Notes: generated from the letters alone by a model not told the origin. 64,000 bases of DNA from PGYR01 sp041675005 (GCA_041675005.1 JBAYUQ010000009.1:1-64000); one strand, 5' to 3'; positions 17,563 to 25,490 are shown, counted from the stretch's first letter. A program made the numbers and translations.

Positions 17563-18541
17563 TAACATTAGAAAAGTACACGAAGAAGTAAAAACTAGAA
17601 TTAGTGAAGTTACTAATTTAGAGCAATTAGAAAGTTTTAGACTTGAATTCCTTGTTAAAAAAGGGAAAATTCAAGAATTCTTTGGGCAATTAAAAGAATT
17701 GCCAAATGATCAAAAACGAGAAGTTGGTAAAGAGCTTAATATACTTAGTAAGTTCACAGAAGAAATCTACAAAACTTCAAAAGAAGAACTAGAAGAAAAA
17801 GCTCTAACCATTTCTGATTTAGATTTGTCACTGCCTGGGATTAAAAATAATCTTGGTAGCGAACATCCTGTTCGCCAAACAATTGCTCAGATGATAGAGA
17901 TATTCAAGAAAATGGGTTTCTCCGTAGCAGAAGGGCCAGAAGCGGAAGATGATTATCATAATTTCGATGCACTTAATTTTCCGCCTAATCACCCTGCTCG
18001 TGACATGCAAGATACTTTCTTTTTAGAAAATAAGTATGATACCGTTGTACTAAGAACTCATACATCTCCTGTCCAAATACGAATGATGGAGAACGTAAAA
18101 CCTCCAATCAGAGCGATTATGCCGGGTCGTGTGTATAGAAATGAGACTTTGGATTCTACTCACTTGGCAGAATTTCACCAAATAGAAGGTCTTTACATTG
18201 ATAAAAATGTAACAATGGCAGAGCTTAAAGCTACTATGATGCACTTTGCTAGAGTTATGTATGGTGATGATATTGAATTCCGTTTCCGTGCTTCATATTT
18301 CCCATTCACTGAGCCGAGTGCCGAGCTAGATATTAAAACTAAGCACTCTAACAAATGGATGGAAATTGTTGGTTGCGGTATGGTTCATCCCAATGTACTT
18401 CGTGCCGGTGGTATTGACCCAGAAGTATATACTGGTTACGCCTTTGGTTTCGGCGTAGAGCGAATAACAATGGCGAAAACACAGCTAGACGATATTCGCA
18501 AGCTATATGAGAATGATGTTAGAGTACTTTCACAATTTTAA
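17555..18541 (+). CDS. pheS: Phenylalanyl-tRNA synthetase alpha subunit
   Basis: This 328-residue class II synthetase subunit charges tRNA-Phe with phenylalanine as part of the PheS2PheT2 tetramer. An N-terminal coiled-coil arm (about 1-90) precedes the catalytic core. Visible family motifs are GSEHPVRQT, EGPEAEDDYHNFDALN, the THTSPVQIR motif, the motif 2 region VYRNETLDSTHLAEFHQIEG, and motif 3 GFGVERITM near the end. The ATG at 17555 overlaps the upstream gene by 8 bases. pheT, often adjacent in other bacteria, is absent: the next gene is speA on the other strand, only 7 bases away. Confidence 0.95.
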   Translation: MIDNIRKVHEEVKTRISEVTNLEQLESFRLEFLVKKGKIQEFFGQLKELPNDQKREVGKELNILSKFTEEIYKTSKEELEEKALTISDLDLSLPGIKNNLGSEHPVRQTIAQMIEIFKKMGFSVAEGPEAEDDYHNFDALNFPPNHPARDMQDTFFLENKYDTVVLRTHTSPVQIRMMENVKPPIRAIMPGRVYRNETLDSTHLAEFHQIEGLYIDKNVTMAELKATMMHFARVMYGDDIEFRFRASYFPFTEPSAELDIKTKHSNKWMEIVGCGMVHPNVLRAGGIDPEVYTGYAFGFGVERITMAKTQLDDIRKLYENDVRVLSQF

Positions 18542-18548
18542 AGTAATA

Positions 18549-20435
18549 TCATTCTAAGTAAGTATATCCGTACAATCCAGATTTGTAGATTGAAAGTAAC
18601 TCTTTGCCTTCTTTGGCAAGCATTGTTCCTTTCTTAACTTCTGTGGCTACTCGTGATTCCATAGTACGTACAAGTTTCTTATGCGAAAACTCAACATACT
18701 CTAATACTTCTGATACTCTTTCACCATCTATCATTTCTTCTATCTTGTATCCTTTCTTAGAAGAACGAACATGGACAGTATTAGTATCACCAAATAAATT
18801 ATGCATATCACCAAGTATTTCTTGATATGCACCTATTAGGAATGCACCTAAATAATATGGCTCATCCTCTTTCAAATCATGTAGTGTAAGTGTATTAGAT
18901 AGCTCACCTTCGCCTATAAAATGGTCTATTTTTCCGTCAGAATCACAAGTGATGTCTTCTAATGTTCCCCGTCTTTTAGGCTGTTCGTCCAATCTATGTA
19001 TTGGCATTATAGGGAATATCTGATCGATTGCCCATGAATCTGGTAATGATTGGAATACTGAAAAATTACAAAAATACTTATCTGCTAGCATCTTTGAAAG
19101 ACCATCGAAGTCAGCTGGTTGACGTTTCATTTTACTGAACATCAGATATACTTTCCTTGCTATTGTCCAGAATAATTTTTCAACTTCCGCTCTTACTGTC
19201 AAATCTAAGTGACCTAAGCTGAATAAATCTAACGCTTCTTGTCTTATCTGCTGAGCATCGTGCCATGGCTCTAACATTCTTGATTTTTTGATACTATCGT
19301 GTATGTTGATTAGCTCTTGTACTAGCTCATTCTCACCAAATTCTTCAGGGAAATCTCCATCAAAATAAGGCTGAGAAGTTTTTTCTAATACATCGAAGAC
19401 TAGTACAGAGTGGTGTGCCGTAATAGCTCTACCAGATTCAGTAATTAGGTTAGGGTGTGGAATATCATATTTATTACATACATCTGCAATCGAATAAACT
19501 GCATCATTTATGTATTCTTGGATTGAATAGTTAACAGAACTAGAGTTACTAGACTTAGTGCCGTCATAGTCAACGCCTAATCCGCCTCCTATATCAACGT
19601 TCTCTATATTACAACCCAATTTGCGTAACTCTACAAAGAAGTGAGATACTTCTCGGAGTGCATTTTTAATATTTCTAATTTTTGTAATCTGGCTGCCTAA
19701 GTGGAAGTGAATCAGATTAACACAATCTAACATCCCTTTCTCACGAGCATAATCAACAGCTTCCAGAAGTTCTGCTGCGTTAAGACCAAATTTACTTGTA
19801 TCTCCTCCAGACTCTTCCCATTTTCCACTTCCAGAGCTAGCTAATTTGATACGAATACCAATGTTCGGCTTAATATGTAATCTTTCGGAAGCTTTTATTA
19901 TCATCTTCAATTCATTTAGCTTTTCTACTACTAAGAAAATCTGATTACCCATTTTCTGAGCTAGAAGTGCCATCTCAATGAAGCTTTCGTCTTTGTAGCC
20001 ATTACAGATGATTGGTGCATTTTTCGGAATCATAGCTAATACTGCATGAAGTTCTGGCTTTGATCCTGCTTCCAATCCTACATTGCGTTCTTTTATAGAG
20101 TTCATTATCTCATTGACAACGGGACTCATTTGATTAACTTTTATAGGGTATATAAGAGTGCAATTACCTTTGAACTCATATTCTTTAGATGCATTTTCGA
20201 AACATTCGAATATCTTACTTATTCTTTGTTCTATTATCTCGGGGAAACGGAATAAAACAGGTGTAGGGAAGTCCTTAACCGATAGCTCATCTATTATCTC
20301 TTTGATGTCTATATCTTTATTCCCATTATTGGGTTGGAATGTAACATTGCCTTTCTCATTGATTCCAAAAAAATCAATTCCCCAGCCTTTTATATTGTAT
20401 AGCTCTTCAGCGTCATCTATTTTCCATTTCTGCAT
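18549..20435 (-). CDS. speA: Biosynthetic arginine decarboxylase
   Basis: This 628-residue PLP enzyme of fold III converts arginine to agmatine, the first step of polyamine synthesis by the agmatine route. The PLP lysine lies in YPIKVNQ (K99). Other family motifs are IHFHLGSQI, the phosphate-binding run NVDIGGGLGVDYDG, and ESGRAITAHH. The length fits SpeA (about 630-660), and the N-terminal opening WKIDDAEELYNIKGWG is typical. It runs convergently with pheS. No other polyamine gene lies in the window. Confidence 0.95.
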   Translation of the reverse strand: MQKWKIDDAEELYNIKGWGIDFFGINEKGNVTFQPNNGNKDIDIKEIIDELSVKDFPTPVLFRFPEIIEQRISKIFECFENASKEYEFKGNCTLIYPIKVNQMSPVVNEIMNSIKERNVGLEAGSKPELHAVLAMIPKNAPIICNGYKDESFIEMALLAQKMGNQIFLVVEKLNELKMIIKASERLHIKPNIGIRIKLASSGSGKWEESGGDTSKFGLNAAELLEAVDYAREKGMLDCVNLIHFHLGSQITKIRNIKNALREVSHFFVELRKLGCNIENVDIGGGLGVDYDGTKSSNSSSVNYSIQEYINDAVYSIADVCNKYDIPHPNLITESGRAITAHHSVLVFDVLEKTSQPYFDGDFPEEFGENELVQELINIHDSIKKSRMLEPWHDAQQIRQEALDLFSLGHLDLTVRAEVEKLFWTIARKVYLMFSKMKRQPADFDGLSKMLADKYFCNFSVFQSLPDSWAIDQIFPIMPIHRLDEQPKRRGTLEDITCDSDGKIDHFIGEGELSNTLTLHDLKEDEPYYLGAFLIGAYQEILGDMHNLFGDTNTVHVRSSKKGYKIEEMIDGERVSEVLEYVEFSHKKLVRTMESRVATEVKKGTMLAKEGKELLSIYKSGLYGYTYLE

Positions 20436-20599
20436 ATTTCACCTGAGAATAAATATTGATTCAACAATTTATATAGTTCCTAAAATACGGAAAATTTAAG
20501 TATTTATTGAATAGGAAAAATGATTGAGGGATTAATTGTGGAATAGTGTTTGGATTAGCTGATTTTTTTATTTTCAGATAGGTTGGATTAAAGTGTGGG
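20436..20599. other. Gene-free spacer upstream of speA
   Basis: These AT-rich bases hold the expected promoter of the minus-strand speA, but no confident box pair was seen. Together with the inverted-repeat element and gene remnant that follow, they make up the 448-base gap between speA and the DUF4405 gene. Confidence 0.4.
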
Positions 20600-20730
20600 T
20601 AACGTGTTTGTGTATGATTAGTTGCGTGGTTTAAGCACTAAAGTTAGCAAATAAATCACAGATAGAAAGTCCGCGAGGACTTTCGTAAGTAGGCTAAAAC
20701 CAGCAATTAATTATACACGTTGTTAGCAAC
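20600..20730 (-). repeat. attC-like long inverted-repeat element 1
   Basis: The outer arms (about 20600-20636 and 20691-20727) are imperfect inverted repeats. TAACGTG..GTGTATGATTAGTTGCG on the left pairs with the complement of CAGCAATTAATTATACACGT on the right, ending in GTTAGCA. A perfect 8-bp inner hairpin lies at 20665-20684 (GAAAGTCC, loop GCGA, GGACTTTC). The outer ends resemble the RYYYAAC and GTTRRRY core boxes of integron attC sites. From memory, elements with the same layout are common between genes in Bacteroidota. It sits at the 3' side of a minus-strand cassette-like block. Confidence 0.6.
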
Positions 20731-20848
20731 TGGGCTTTTGTCCGTTTATATATTTTTTAAATTCAGTTTTATAATTCAAATTCTCATTGCCTTTGGCAAT
20801 TTCAATTCCATTTTCAGCAAATGCAATAGCTTCGGAGTTTTCTCCATA
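20723..20848 (-). pseudogene. 41-residue C-terminal remnant of a possible TPR-like protein
   Basis: Read on the minus strand, an open stretch without a start codon encodes a helical, charged peptide (GENSEAIAFAENGIEIAKGN, then YKTEFKKYI) before its TAA. This looks like the last repeat and tail of a tetratricopeptide-type protein. An in-frame TGA (20849-20851) cuts it at the 5' end. Its own stop codon falls inside the GTTGCTAAC end of inverted-repeat element 1, the usual position of a cassette gene relative to its recombination site. No start or RBS is seen. It is read as a decayed cassette gene end; this is inference. Confidence 0.4.
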
Positions 20849-20883
20849 TCAGCCATTCAAGGTTTTGTTTAAATATATTTATG

Positions 20884-21642
20884 CTATACTTTAACAGTAG
20901 CTTTATTTTTTTTTAGTCTAAGAATGGCACCTGTAATAAGTGCAGGAATAGTTATAATTATAGTAACTTTCAAAAATGGCAAAATATATATCAACCAACT
21001 ATTTGGAAATCCATCAGAATTCTCACTAGGAGTGTCCCGTTCTACTCTAAATCCTTCTGCCCATTGGCTATAGTTCAAAATCCAAATTAATAGAGATAAT
21101 ATAGTGCTCACTAAAATAATAAGCAATAGTTGACGATAATATTTTATAATAATCACTTTAAGCTCCGTTAAATTGTGTAGATCAGATTTGATTTTTAAAT
21201 TTCTGTACACGGTTACAATCCATTTCCAATGTAAAGCGATATGAATACCTAAAGTAGCCATTAATAATGTAGCACTTAAATTGTGAATTACAGACCAAAA
21301 CTTATCTGGTTCAAAATGAATGCCAAAGACAGGTAAGGCAGCTTCCGAAATTACAATACCTGAAATAGTTACTATAATCATTAACAAATACAGAGTCCAG
21401 TTTAAAATGTAATCAAAAAAGGTTTTTTTAATTTGTTTATTTATAAGTTTCCTTGAGTTATTAGCGATCCAATTCCAATTAATAATAAGGTGTAATAAAA
21501 ATGGAAGGATTATTAGAAAACTCGCCCACTCATGAATAGGTATTCCCGTAGATTGGGGTATTAACACCAATATCATGAGGATGAAGAAGAAAGTATCTAC
21601 ATAGATTCTAACCTTAGAAGTATTTTTTTTTATCATGTGCAT
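20884..21642 (-). CDS. DUF4405-type membrane cytochrome b-like protein
   Basis: This 252-residue polytopic protein resembles DUF4405, the flavinylation-associated cytochrome family. Four hydrophobic helices occupy about residues 15-150, with histidines placed for b-haem ligation: H37 (IHEWA), H51 (LLHLIINW), H120 (IHNLSATLL), and H134/H138 (GIHIALHW). Two further helices lie at about 170-190 and 217-237. The predicted role is transmembrane electron transfer in the inner membrane. It is the last gene of a three-gene minus-strand unit, 29 bases after the double-OsmC gene. No ApbE or FMN-binding gene lies nearby, so a link to flavinylation is not shown here. Confidence 0.7.
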   Translation of the reverse strand: MHMIKKNTSKVRIYVDTFFFILMILVLIPQSTGIPIHEWASFLIILPFLLHLIINWNWIANNSRKLINKQIKKTFFDYILNWTLYLLMIIVTISGIVISEAALPVFGIHFEPDKFWSVIHNLSATLLMATLGIHIALHWKWIVTVYRNLKIKSDLHNLTELKVIIIKYYRQLLLIILVSTILSLLIWILNYSQWAEGFRVERDTPSENSDGFPNSWLIYILPFLKVTIIITIPALITGAILRLKKNKATVKV

Positions 21643-21671
21643 ATAATTTGTCTCACCGATTTACAGAAATA

Positions 21672-23027
21672 CTATTTGATAAGTTTTCCGTTCAGATAAT
21701 AGTGGATTTTCATATCTGTTGCATTTTTTAGTCCTTCGCCAGCGAAGCACAATGATAAAGATTGATTATAGAAGCGTTCTAGTCTTTCTTGAGATTCATC
21801 TGATTCAATTAGAATGTATGAATGAACTGTATCAATATAACTTACCATATTAGTAGAATCTATAGTATCTTGTCTATAATCAATCTGGTCCTCAATACGA
21901 TAATCTGTAAACTCTAAATCCAACATAGCACTAACTAATGTTGTTTGTGAAGTTAAACAAAGCGCTGTTCCTAGTGTGAAATATTCAAGTGAAGTAGGCG
22001 CCAGAGGTTTATCATTTTTATCCATAAATTCATCTGCGTAGATTTCCCATGTTTCTCCTGATGGAGTTGAAATAGTTATTTTATTTAAATATGGTCTTTC
22101 ATGGTTATTTACCGATTCAGAAATAGCGAATATTTCGAATTCTAAATTATCCATAGTATTCAACATTTTAAATATTCCTTCATCTTTTGATTCTTTTAAT
22201 TCTAAATATTTAGGTTTTGTAGGGATGTCAGTAACAGATGTTAATAAAAAATCTCCGTCAAAAGACACTTCGGAGTTAGATGTACCTGCTGTTGCCTTAT
22301 AGGTATCAAAGTTATTTCCATTGATAATTAAATGTGGTTCTATAACTGTTTTATTCTTTAATGCATTTCCTGCTGTCCATGTATTAAGAGCAGCATTAAT
22401 TATAGCTTGAACTGTTTCTTCCTCTACATCGCTATCAATACTAATGTTAGTAGTTGATACATCTAAGAATCCTGCTCCATTAATTGACGACATATTGTTC
22501 CAACGAAATGTATTTGATATTTCTACTGTTATATTATCTAATGCTATACCTTTCACTTTTGCTGCTTTCAAGATTTGTGTATGAAGATTTGAAGCTAGTC
22601 CTGCAGTATAATAACTAAGAGGTGAAGGTCCAAACGGATATTCTCCTTCCTCTGCACCTTCATCAGCAAGTACCTTCCAACCTGTGTAATCATCAAAATC
22701 CAAAGTTTGAACCATGCCTTTTTTTAGCATCTTTGATTTTTCATTTTTTACCATTTCGGTGATTGCCACAATATTACTATTGTTATCTCCCTTAATTGTA
22801 TCAGCAATACTAGGTTTAAAAGATGTTGGAGCTAATGCTTCATCATTACGTTCAATTACTTGATACTCTTGATAGTTATTATAACTTTCTCCCTTCATCA
22901 TCATGAATGCAATCATATTTCTCTGCTCACTAGATATAGAGAACCAAATTATAGCAGCTACTGAAGCTACTATAACCATAACAGCTGTAAAAGCTATTGC
23001 TATTTTTGATTTCTTTTTCATATTCAT
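21672..23027 (-). CDS. Membrane-anchored tandem OsmC-like protein
   Basis: This 451-residue protein has one N-terminal transmembrane anchor (about 9-30) and two OsmC/Ohr-like domains. Domain 1 (about 105-240) contains PFGPSPLSYYTAGLASNL and later AGNALKNKTVIEPHLIINGN. Domain 2 (about 315-451) repeats the pattern with PLAPTSLEYFTLGTALCL and AGEGLKNATDMKIHYYLNGK. Only domain 2 keeps the two family cysteines (C357, C427). Domain 1 has Ser/Asn and Trp there and is probably structural. OsmC/Ohr proteins reduce organic peroxides with a reactive Cys; membrane-tethered tandem forms are not usual. The domains would face the periplasm if the anchor is an uncleaved signal. It lies between a Crp/Fnr gene (71-base gap) and a DUF4405 cytochrome. 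Confidence 0.7.
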   Translation of the reverse strand: MNMKKKSKIAIAFTAVMVIVASVAAIIWFSISSEQRNMIAFMMMKGESYNNYQEYQVIERNDEALAPTSFKPSIADTIKGDNNSNIVAITEMVKNEKSKMLKKGMVQTLDFDDYTGWKVLADEGAEEGEYPFGPSPLSYYTAGLASNLHTQILKAAKVKGIALDNITVEISNTFRWNNMSSINGAGFLDVSTTNISIDSDVEEETVQAIINAALNTWTAGNALKNKTVIEPHLIINGNNFDTYKATAGTSNSEVSFDGDFLLTSVTDIPTKPKYLELKESKDEGIFKMLNTMDNLEFEIFAISESVNNHERPYLNKITISTPSGETWEIYADEFMDKNDKPLAPTSLEYFTLGTALCLTSQTTLVSAMLDLEFTDYRIEDQIDYRQDTIDSTNMVSYIDTVHSYILIESDESQERLERFYNQSLSLCFAGEGLKNATDMKIHYYLNGKLIK

Positions 23028-23098
23028 ATTTTTTGATTAATAATGTTCAACAAAATTAATACAATTCTAAATCTAAAACATTGACAAATGATAAAAAA

Positions 23099-23668
23099 TC
23101 ACTTTTTTGCTTTCACTCTACTTAAACTCTCCTGTGTAATGCCAAGAAAATTGGATAAATTTTTGTTTGATAGGCGTTGAACAAGTTGATTATTGTTTTT
23201 GAGTAGATATTCGTAACGCTGTTTCGCGTTTAATCTCAAAAAAGTTTCAATGCGCCAGTGATTATTCTGATAAGTTGTTTCCAGAAGTTTTATGTATAAA
23301 TCTTTAAAGAGGGAACTTCTGCTCAATACAGATTTAAAATCAGTGTATGAAATAAACAACAATTCGGAAGGTTCAACGGTACAGATATATTCATTAGAAG
23401 GAGTTTGCTTAATAAAGCTGTGTATAGATGAGATAAATTGATTTTCGAAGGCTACATATCGTATTGTTTCTTGTCCATTAGAATCAATAAAAAATGCTTT
23501 TACACATCCTTTAATTACAAAATAGAAATATCGGCAAACTTTATCACTCTCGATCAATACCTCATCTTTGGCTGCCTTTTTATGTCTAAAATATTTTACA
23601 ACTTCAGAAATTTCATCCTCAGTACATGTGAAATTTGCTGCTAAAAATTGTTCTAAACTTTCTGTCAT
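23099..23668 (-). CDS. Crp/Fnr-family transcriptional regulator
   Basis: This 189-residue regulator has a cyclic-nucleotide-binding-type beta-roll (about 25-115, including GCVKAFFIDSNGQE) and a C-terminal helix-turn-helix (LSNKNLSNFLGITQESLSRV, about 166-185). Length and layout match the short Crp/Fnr regulators common in Bacteroidota. No N-terminal Cys cluster for an FeS cofactor is visible. It is the first gene of the minus-strand unit ahead of the OsmC-like and DUF4405 genes, so it may control that redox module and itself. A small palindrome, TGACGTGTCA, lies 3 bases before its ATG. Confidence 0.8.
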   Translation of the reverse strand: MTESLEQFLAANFTCTEDEISEVVKYFRHKKAAKDEVLIESDKVCRYFYFVIKGCVKAFFIDSNGQETIRYVAFENQFISSIHSFIKQTPSNEYICTVEPSELLFISYTDFKSVLSRSSLFKDLYIKLLETTYQNNHWRIETFLRLNAKQRYEYLLKNNNQLVQRLSNKNLSNFLGITQESLSRVKAKK

Positions 23669-23671
23669 GTT

Positions 23672-23681
23672 TGACGTGTCA
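23672..23681 (-). promoter_or_regulatory. Possible operator palindrome before the Crp/Fnr gene
   Basis: TGAC-GT-GTCA is a perfect 4-bp dyad around two bases, placed 3 bases upstream of the start codon. It is a candidate autoregulatory site because TGAC/GTCA half-sites occur in many Crp/Fnr targets. The short length makes chance likely. Confidence 0.25.
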
Positions 23682-23700
23682 TAGATTTTGTTTTCGCCTT

Positions 23701-23837
23701 GTTGCTAACGTTTAGTATAAGAATAGTTGCGGGTTTGTATGCGAGGATTTTCCGAAGGAAAATCAGACGTTACAAACACGCAACGACCTTTGATTAAGCA
23801 CAAAAACCGCAATTATTTTTATACGGTGTTGTAGCCA
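23701..23837 (-). repeat. attC-like long inverted-repeat element 2
   Basis: The element runs from GTTGCTAACG to GTGTTGTAGCCA. The outer arms pair GTATAAGAATAGTTGCGG (left) with the complement of CCGCAATTATTTTTATAC (right). A second hairpin is nested inside: GTTGCGGGTTTGTA against TACAAACACGCAAC (13 of 14 pair), enclosing a perfect 8-bp stem GATTTTCC/GGAAAATC with loop GAA. The stop codon of the minus-strand gene at 23839 abuts the right end, and the Crp/Fnr gene starts just beyond the left end. Layout and end boxes resemble an integron attC; the sequence differs from element 1 except at the ends. Confidence 0.65.
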
Positions 23838-23838
23838 G

Positions 23839-24459
23839 TTATTTTAAATATTTTTCAATCATTTTTTTATTCGACAAGTCTATTAATTCAGAACTATTCC
23901 AATCCATCATTAATAAATTCCATTTTTTTCCAATTTCCGAAAGCACATTGATTACTTTTACGTGATTCAGTCCGTCAAGATTTGTAATCCATATATTTTT
24001 CACAATGTCATTCTCAAAGTCAAAATAAAACGCTGAATAATCTTTCCCAAATCCGATTGTATTTTCACTTTTCACTCTATAATCACTTCCGTATCCAGTT
24101 ATAATTTCGGAATGCTTTTCAGTTCCAAGTTTCACTAACAAACTTTCAAGTTCAGATTTGTTGATTTCTTTAGACTTTAAACTGACTTTATTTTTTTCTC
24201 TTACATAAATATCAGAATATCCATTTTCAGTTGAGAAGTCACTTATATTCTCCGCTTGTTTTATTAATTCGGATAGGTTATCTCTCGGTACTATTTCTAT
24301 TTGACAATAGTCATCTTCGTGATAGAAAATTGTTCCTTCAGCACGATATTCTTTATTAGTCAATTCGGTTTTTGGGTTTTTTGTATTCCTTTTTGAAAAG
24401 TAAAGAAAAGCAAAAAGAGCCAAAACTATTCCTATTGTAATTATCATTCGGATTTTCAT
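23839..24459 (-). CDS. Membrane-anchored protein of unknown function (cassette-like)
   Basis: This 206-residue protein has one N-terminal hydrophobic helix (about 4-22) followed by a basic stretch and a soluble, charged domain. No known motif was recognised. The soluble part has alternating strands (GTIFYHEDDYCQIEIVPRDN, YSAFYFDFENDIVKNIWITN), and its last third is helical. Its stop abuts inverted-repeat element 2, and a matching core word (GTTGTAGCCA on the minus strand) lies 9 bases before its ATG. The gene is therefore bounded on both sides by the same box, as a single-gene integron cassette would be. Function unknown. Confidence 0.6.
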   Translation of the reverse strand: MKIRMIITIGIVLALFAFLYFSKRNTKNPKTELTNKEYRAEGTIFYHEDDYCQIEIVPRDNLSELIKQAENISDFSTENGYSDIYVREKNKVSLKSKEINKSELESLLVKLGTEKHSEIITGYGSDYRVKSENTIGFGKDYSAFYFDFENDIVKNIWITNLDGLNHVKVINVLSEIGKKWNLLMMDWNSSELIDLSNKKMIEKYLK

Positions 24460-24468
24460 TTTTCTAAT

Positions 24469-24478
24469 TGGCTACAAC
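24469..24478 (-). promoter_or_regulatory. Candidate recombination core site (GTTGTAGCCA)
   Basis: TGGCTACAAC on the plus strand, read GTTGTAGCCA on the minus strand, lies 9 bases before the ATG at 24459. Its complement partner occurs at 23828-23837, at the far end of the same gene. In an integron this would be the GTTRRRY box left at the attI-cassette junction. It could also be a chance remnant of another repeat copy. Confidence 0.35.
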
Positions 24479-24495
24479 TATCCAAATATACGAAC

Positions 24496-24530
24496 ATTCG
24501 TTTATCCTACCTATATTATATTCGTTTATC
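24496..24530. repeat. Pair of 11-bp direct repeats between recombinase and cassette-like gene
   Basis: ATTCGTTTATC occurs exactly at 24496-24506 and again at 24520-24530, a 24-base start-to-start spacing. The pair lies between the divergent recombinase gene (24614) and the candidate core site (24469-24478). It could be recombinase-binding or regulator-binding sites. In integrons, attI carries direct repeats next to the core site in the same relative position. Confidence 0.45.
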
Positions 24531-24553
24531 AATATTAATAAGTACAAGTAAAA

Positions 24554-24585
24554 TTTGATAAAGTTACTAGAAATATTTAATTTAG
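24554..24585 (+). promoter_or_regulatory. Bacteroidota-type promoter of the recombinase gene
   Basis: TTTG (24554-24557) is followed after 20 bases by TAATTTAG (24578-24585). This resembles the -33 TTTG / -7 TAnnTTTG promoter of Bacteroidota with one -7 mismatch. The ATG lies 28 bases further on. Confidence 0.35.
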
Positions 24586-24613
24586 CATAAATCTAATTAT
24601 AAAGGTAATACGA

Positions 24614-25453
24614 ATGATTGATAATAATTATATAATAAAATATAAAGAAAAATTAATAATCCAAAGATATGCTTCAAATTCAATCTCTATTTATATCACT
24701 TGCATTAGAAAATTTTTAAATTATTTTGAAATGAAAAATATTCGGTCTCTTAATAATACGGATATACAAGTCTTTATAACTCATCTATTACAAATCGAAA
24801 AGATTAGTGATTCATATCAAAAACAAATGCTTGGTGCTATATCAAAATTTTTTGAATTGATTTTTGAAAACAATCTAAATTTAAAATCTTTGTATCCCAA
24901 ACGAAAAAAAAATACTCTTCCCAAATTTATTAGTGCAAATCAAATTAAAAGTATGATTAATGGAACTTCAAATATTAAACATAAGTGTTTAATTATGTTA
25001 CTCTATAGTTCTGGTTTAAGAGTCTCTGAAGTAATTAACCTAAAAACAACAGACATCGAATCAGACATTATGTTAATTAATATTTCTAATTCTAAAGGGA
25101 GAAAGGATAGAAAAGTAATGTTGTCGGAAAAAGTATTAAATGAGTTAAGATCTTATTACAAAGAATATAAGCCAAAAGATTTTCTATTTGAAGGACAGAA
25201 TAAGAGTAGTTATTCTGCGAAAAGTATTCAGAATGTTGTTAGAGATGCAGCAATCAGGGCGAATATTAATAGAAGAGTAACTCCACATATGTTAAGACAT
25301 AGCTTTGCAATTCATTTACTTGAGAATGGTACAGATATACGCTATATTCAAGAATTATTAGGTCATAGTTCTATACAGACAACAGAGTTATATACATATA
25401 TAACTGACATTTCGAAATCAAAAATAAAATCACCTTTGGATTTTATAATGTAA
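24614..25453 (+). CDS. XerC/D-type tyrosine recombinase (integrase)
   Basis: This 279-residue site-specific recombinase has an N-terminal SAM-like core-binding domain (about 5-85) and a C-terminal catalytic domain. All catalytic residues are visible: R136 (SSGLRVSEV), a lysine in KGRKDRKV (161-168), H225 and R228 (HMLRHSF), H251 (LLGHSSIQTT) and nucleophile Y260. It ends in IKSPLDFIM, a tail I recall from Bacteroidota tyrosine recombinases found near accessory elements. It lacks the extra IntI patch (KYPxAxxxW) between the lysine and HxxR, so it is not a classical integron integrase. It is not paired with a second Xer protein. It points away from the cassette-like genes, as intI does, but its partner sites are unproven. 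Confidence 0.88.
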   Translation: MIDNNYIIKYKEKLIIQRYASNSISIYITCIRKFLNYFEMKNIRSLNNTDIQVFITHLLQIEKISDSYQKQMLGAISKFFELIFENNLNLKSLYPKRKKNTLPKFISANQIKSMINGTSNIKHKCLIMLLYSSGLRVSEVINLKTTDIESDIMLINISNSKGRKDRKVMLSEKVLNELRSYYKEYKPKDFLFEGQNKSSYSAKSIQNVVRDAAIRANINRRVTPHMLRHSFAIHLLENGTDIRYIQELLGHSSIQTTELYTYITDISKSKIKSPLDFIM

Positions 25454-25482
25454 TTTTATTATAAAATAACTTTGTAAATCGG

Positions 25483-25490
25483 TATATTTG
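25483..25490 (+). promoter_or_regulatory. Bacteroidota -7 box of the mreBCD-smc operon
   Basis: TATATTTG is a perfect match to TAnnTTTG and lies 34 bases before the mreB ATG, giving a leader of under 30 bases. No TTTG is found at the expected -33 spacing, so the promoter is supported by one box only. Confidence 0.45.

Noticed and set aside
17555..18541. pheST operon
   Set aside because: No pheT is adjacent; the next gene is speA on the opposite strand.
24614..25453. Recombinase as a classical integron integrase IntI
   Set aside because: The IntI-specific insertion between the catalytic lysine and HxxR is absent.
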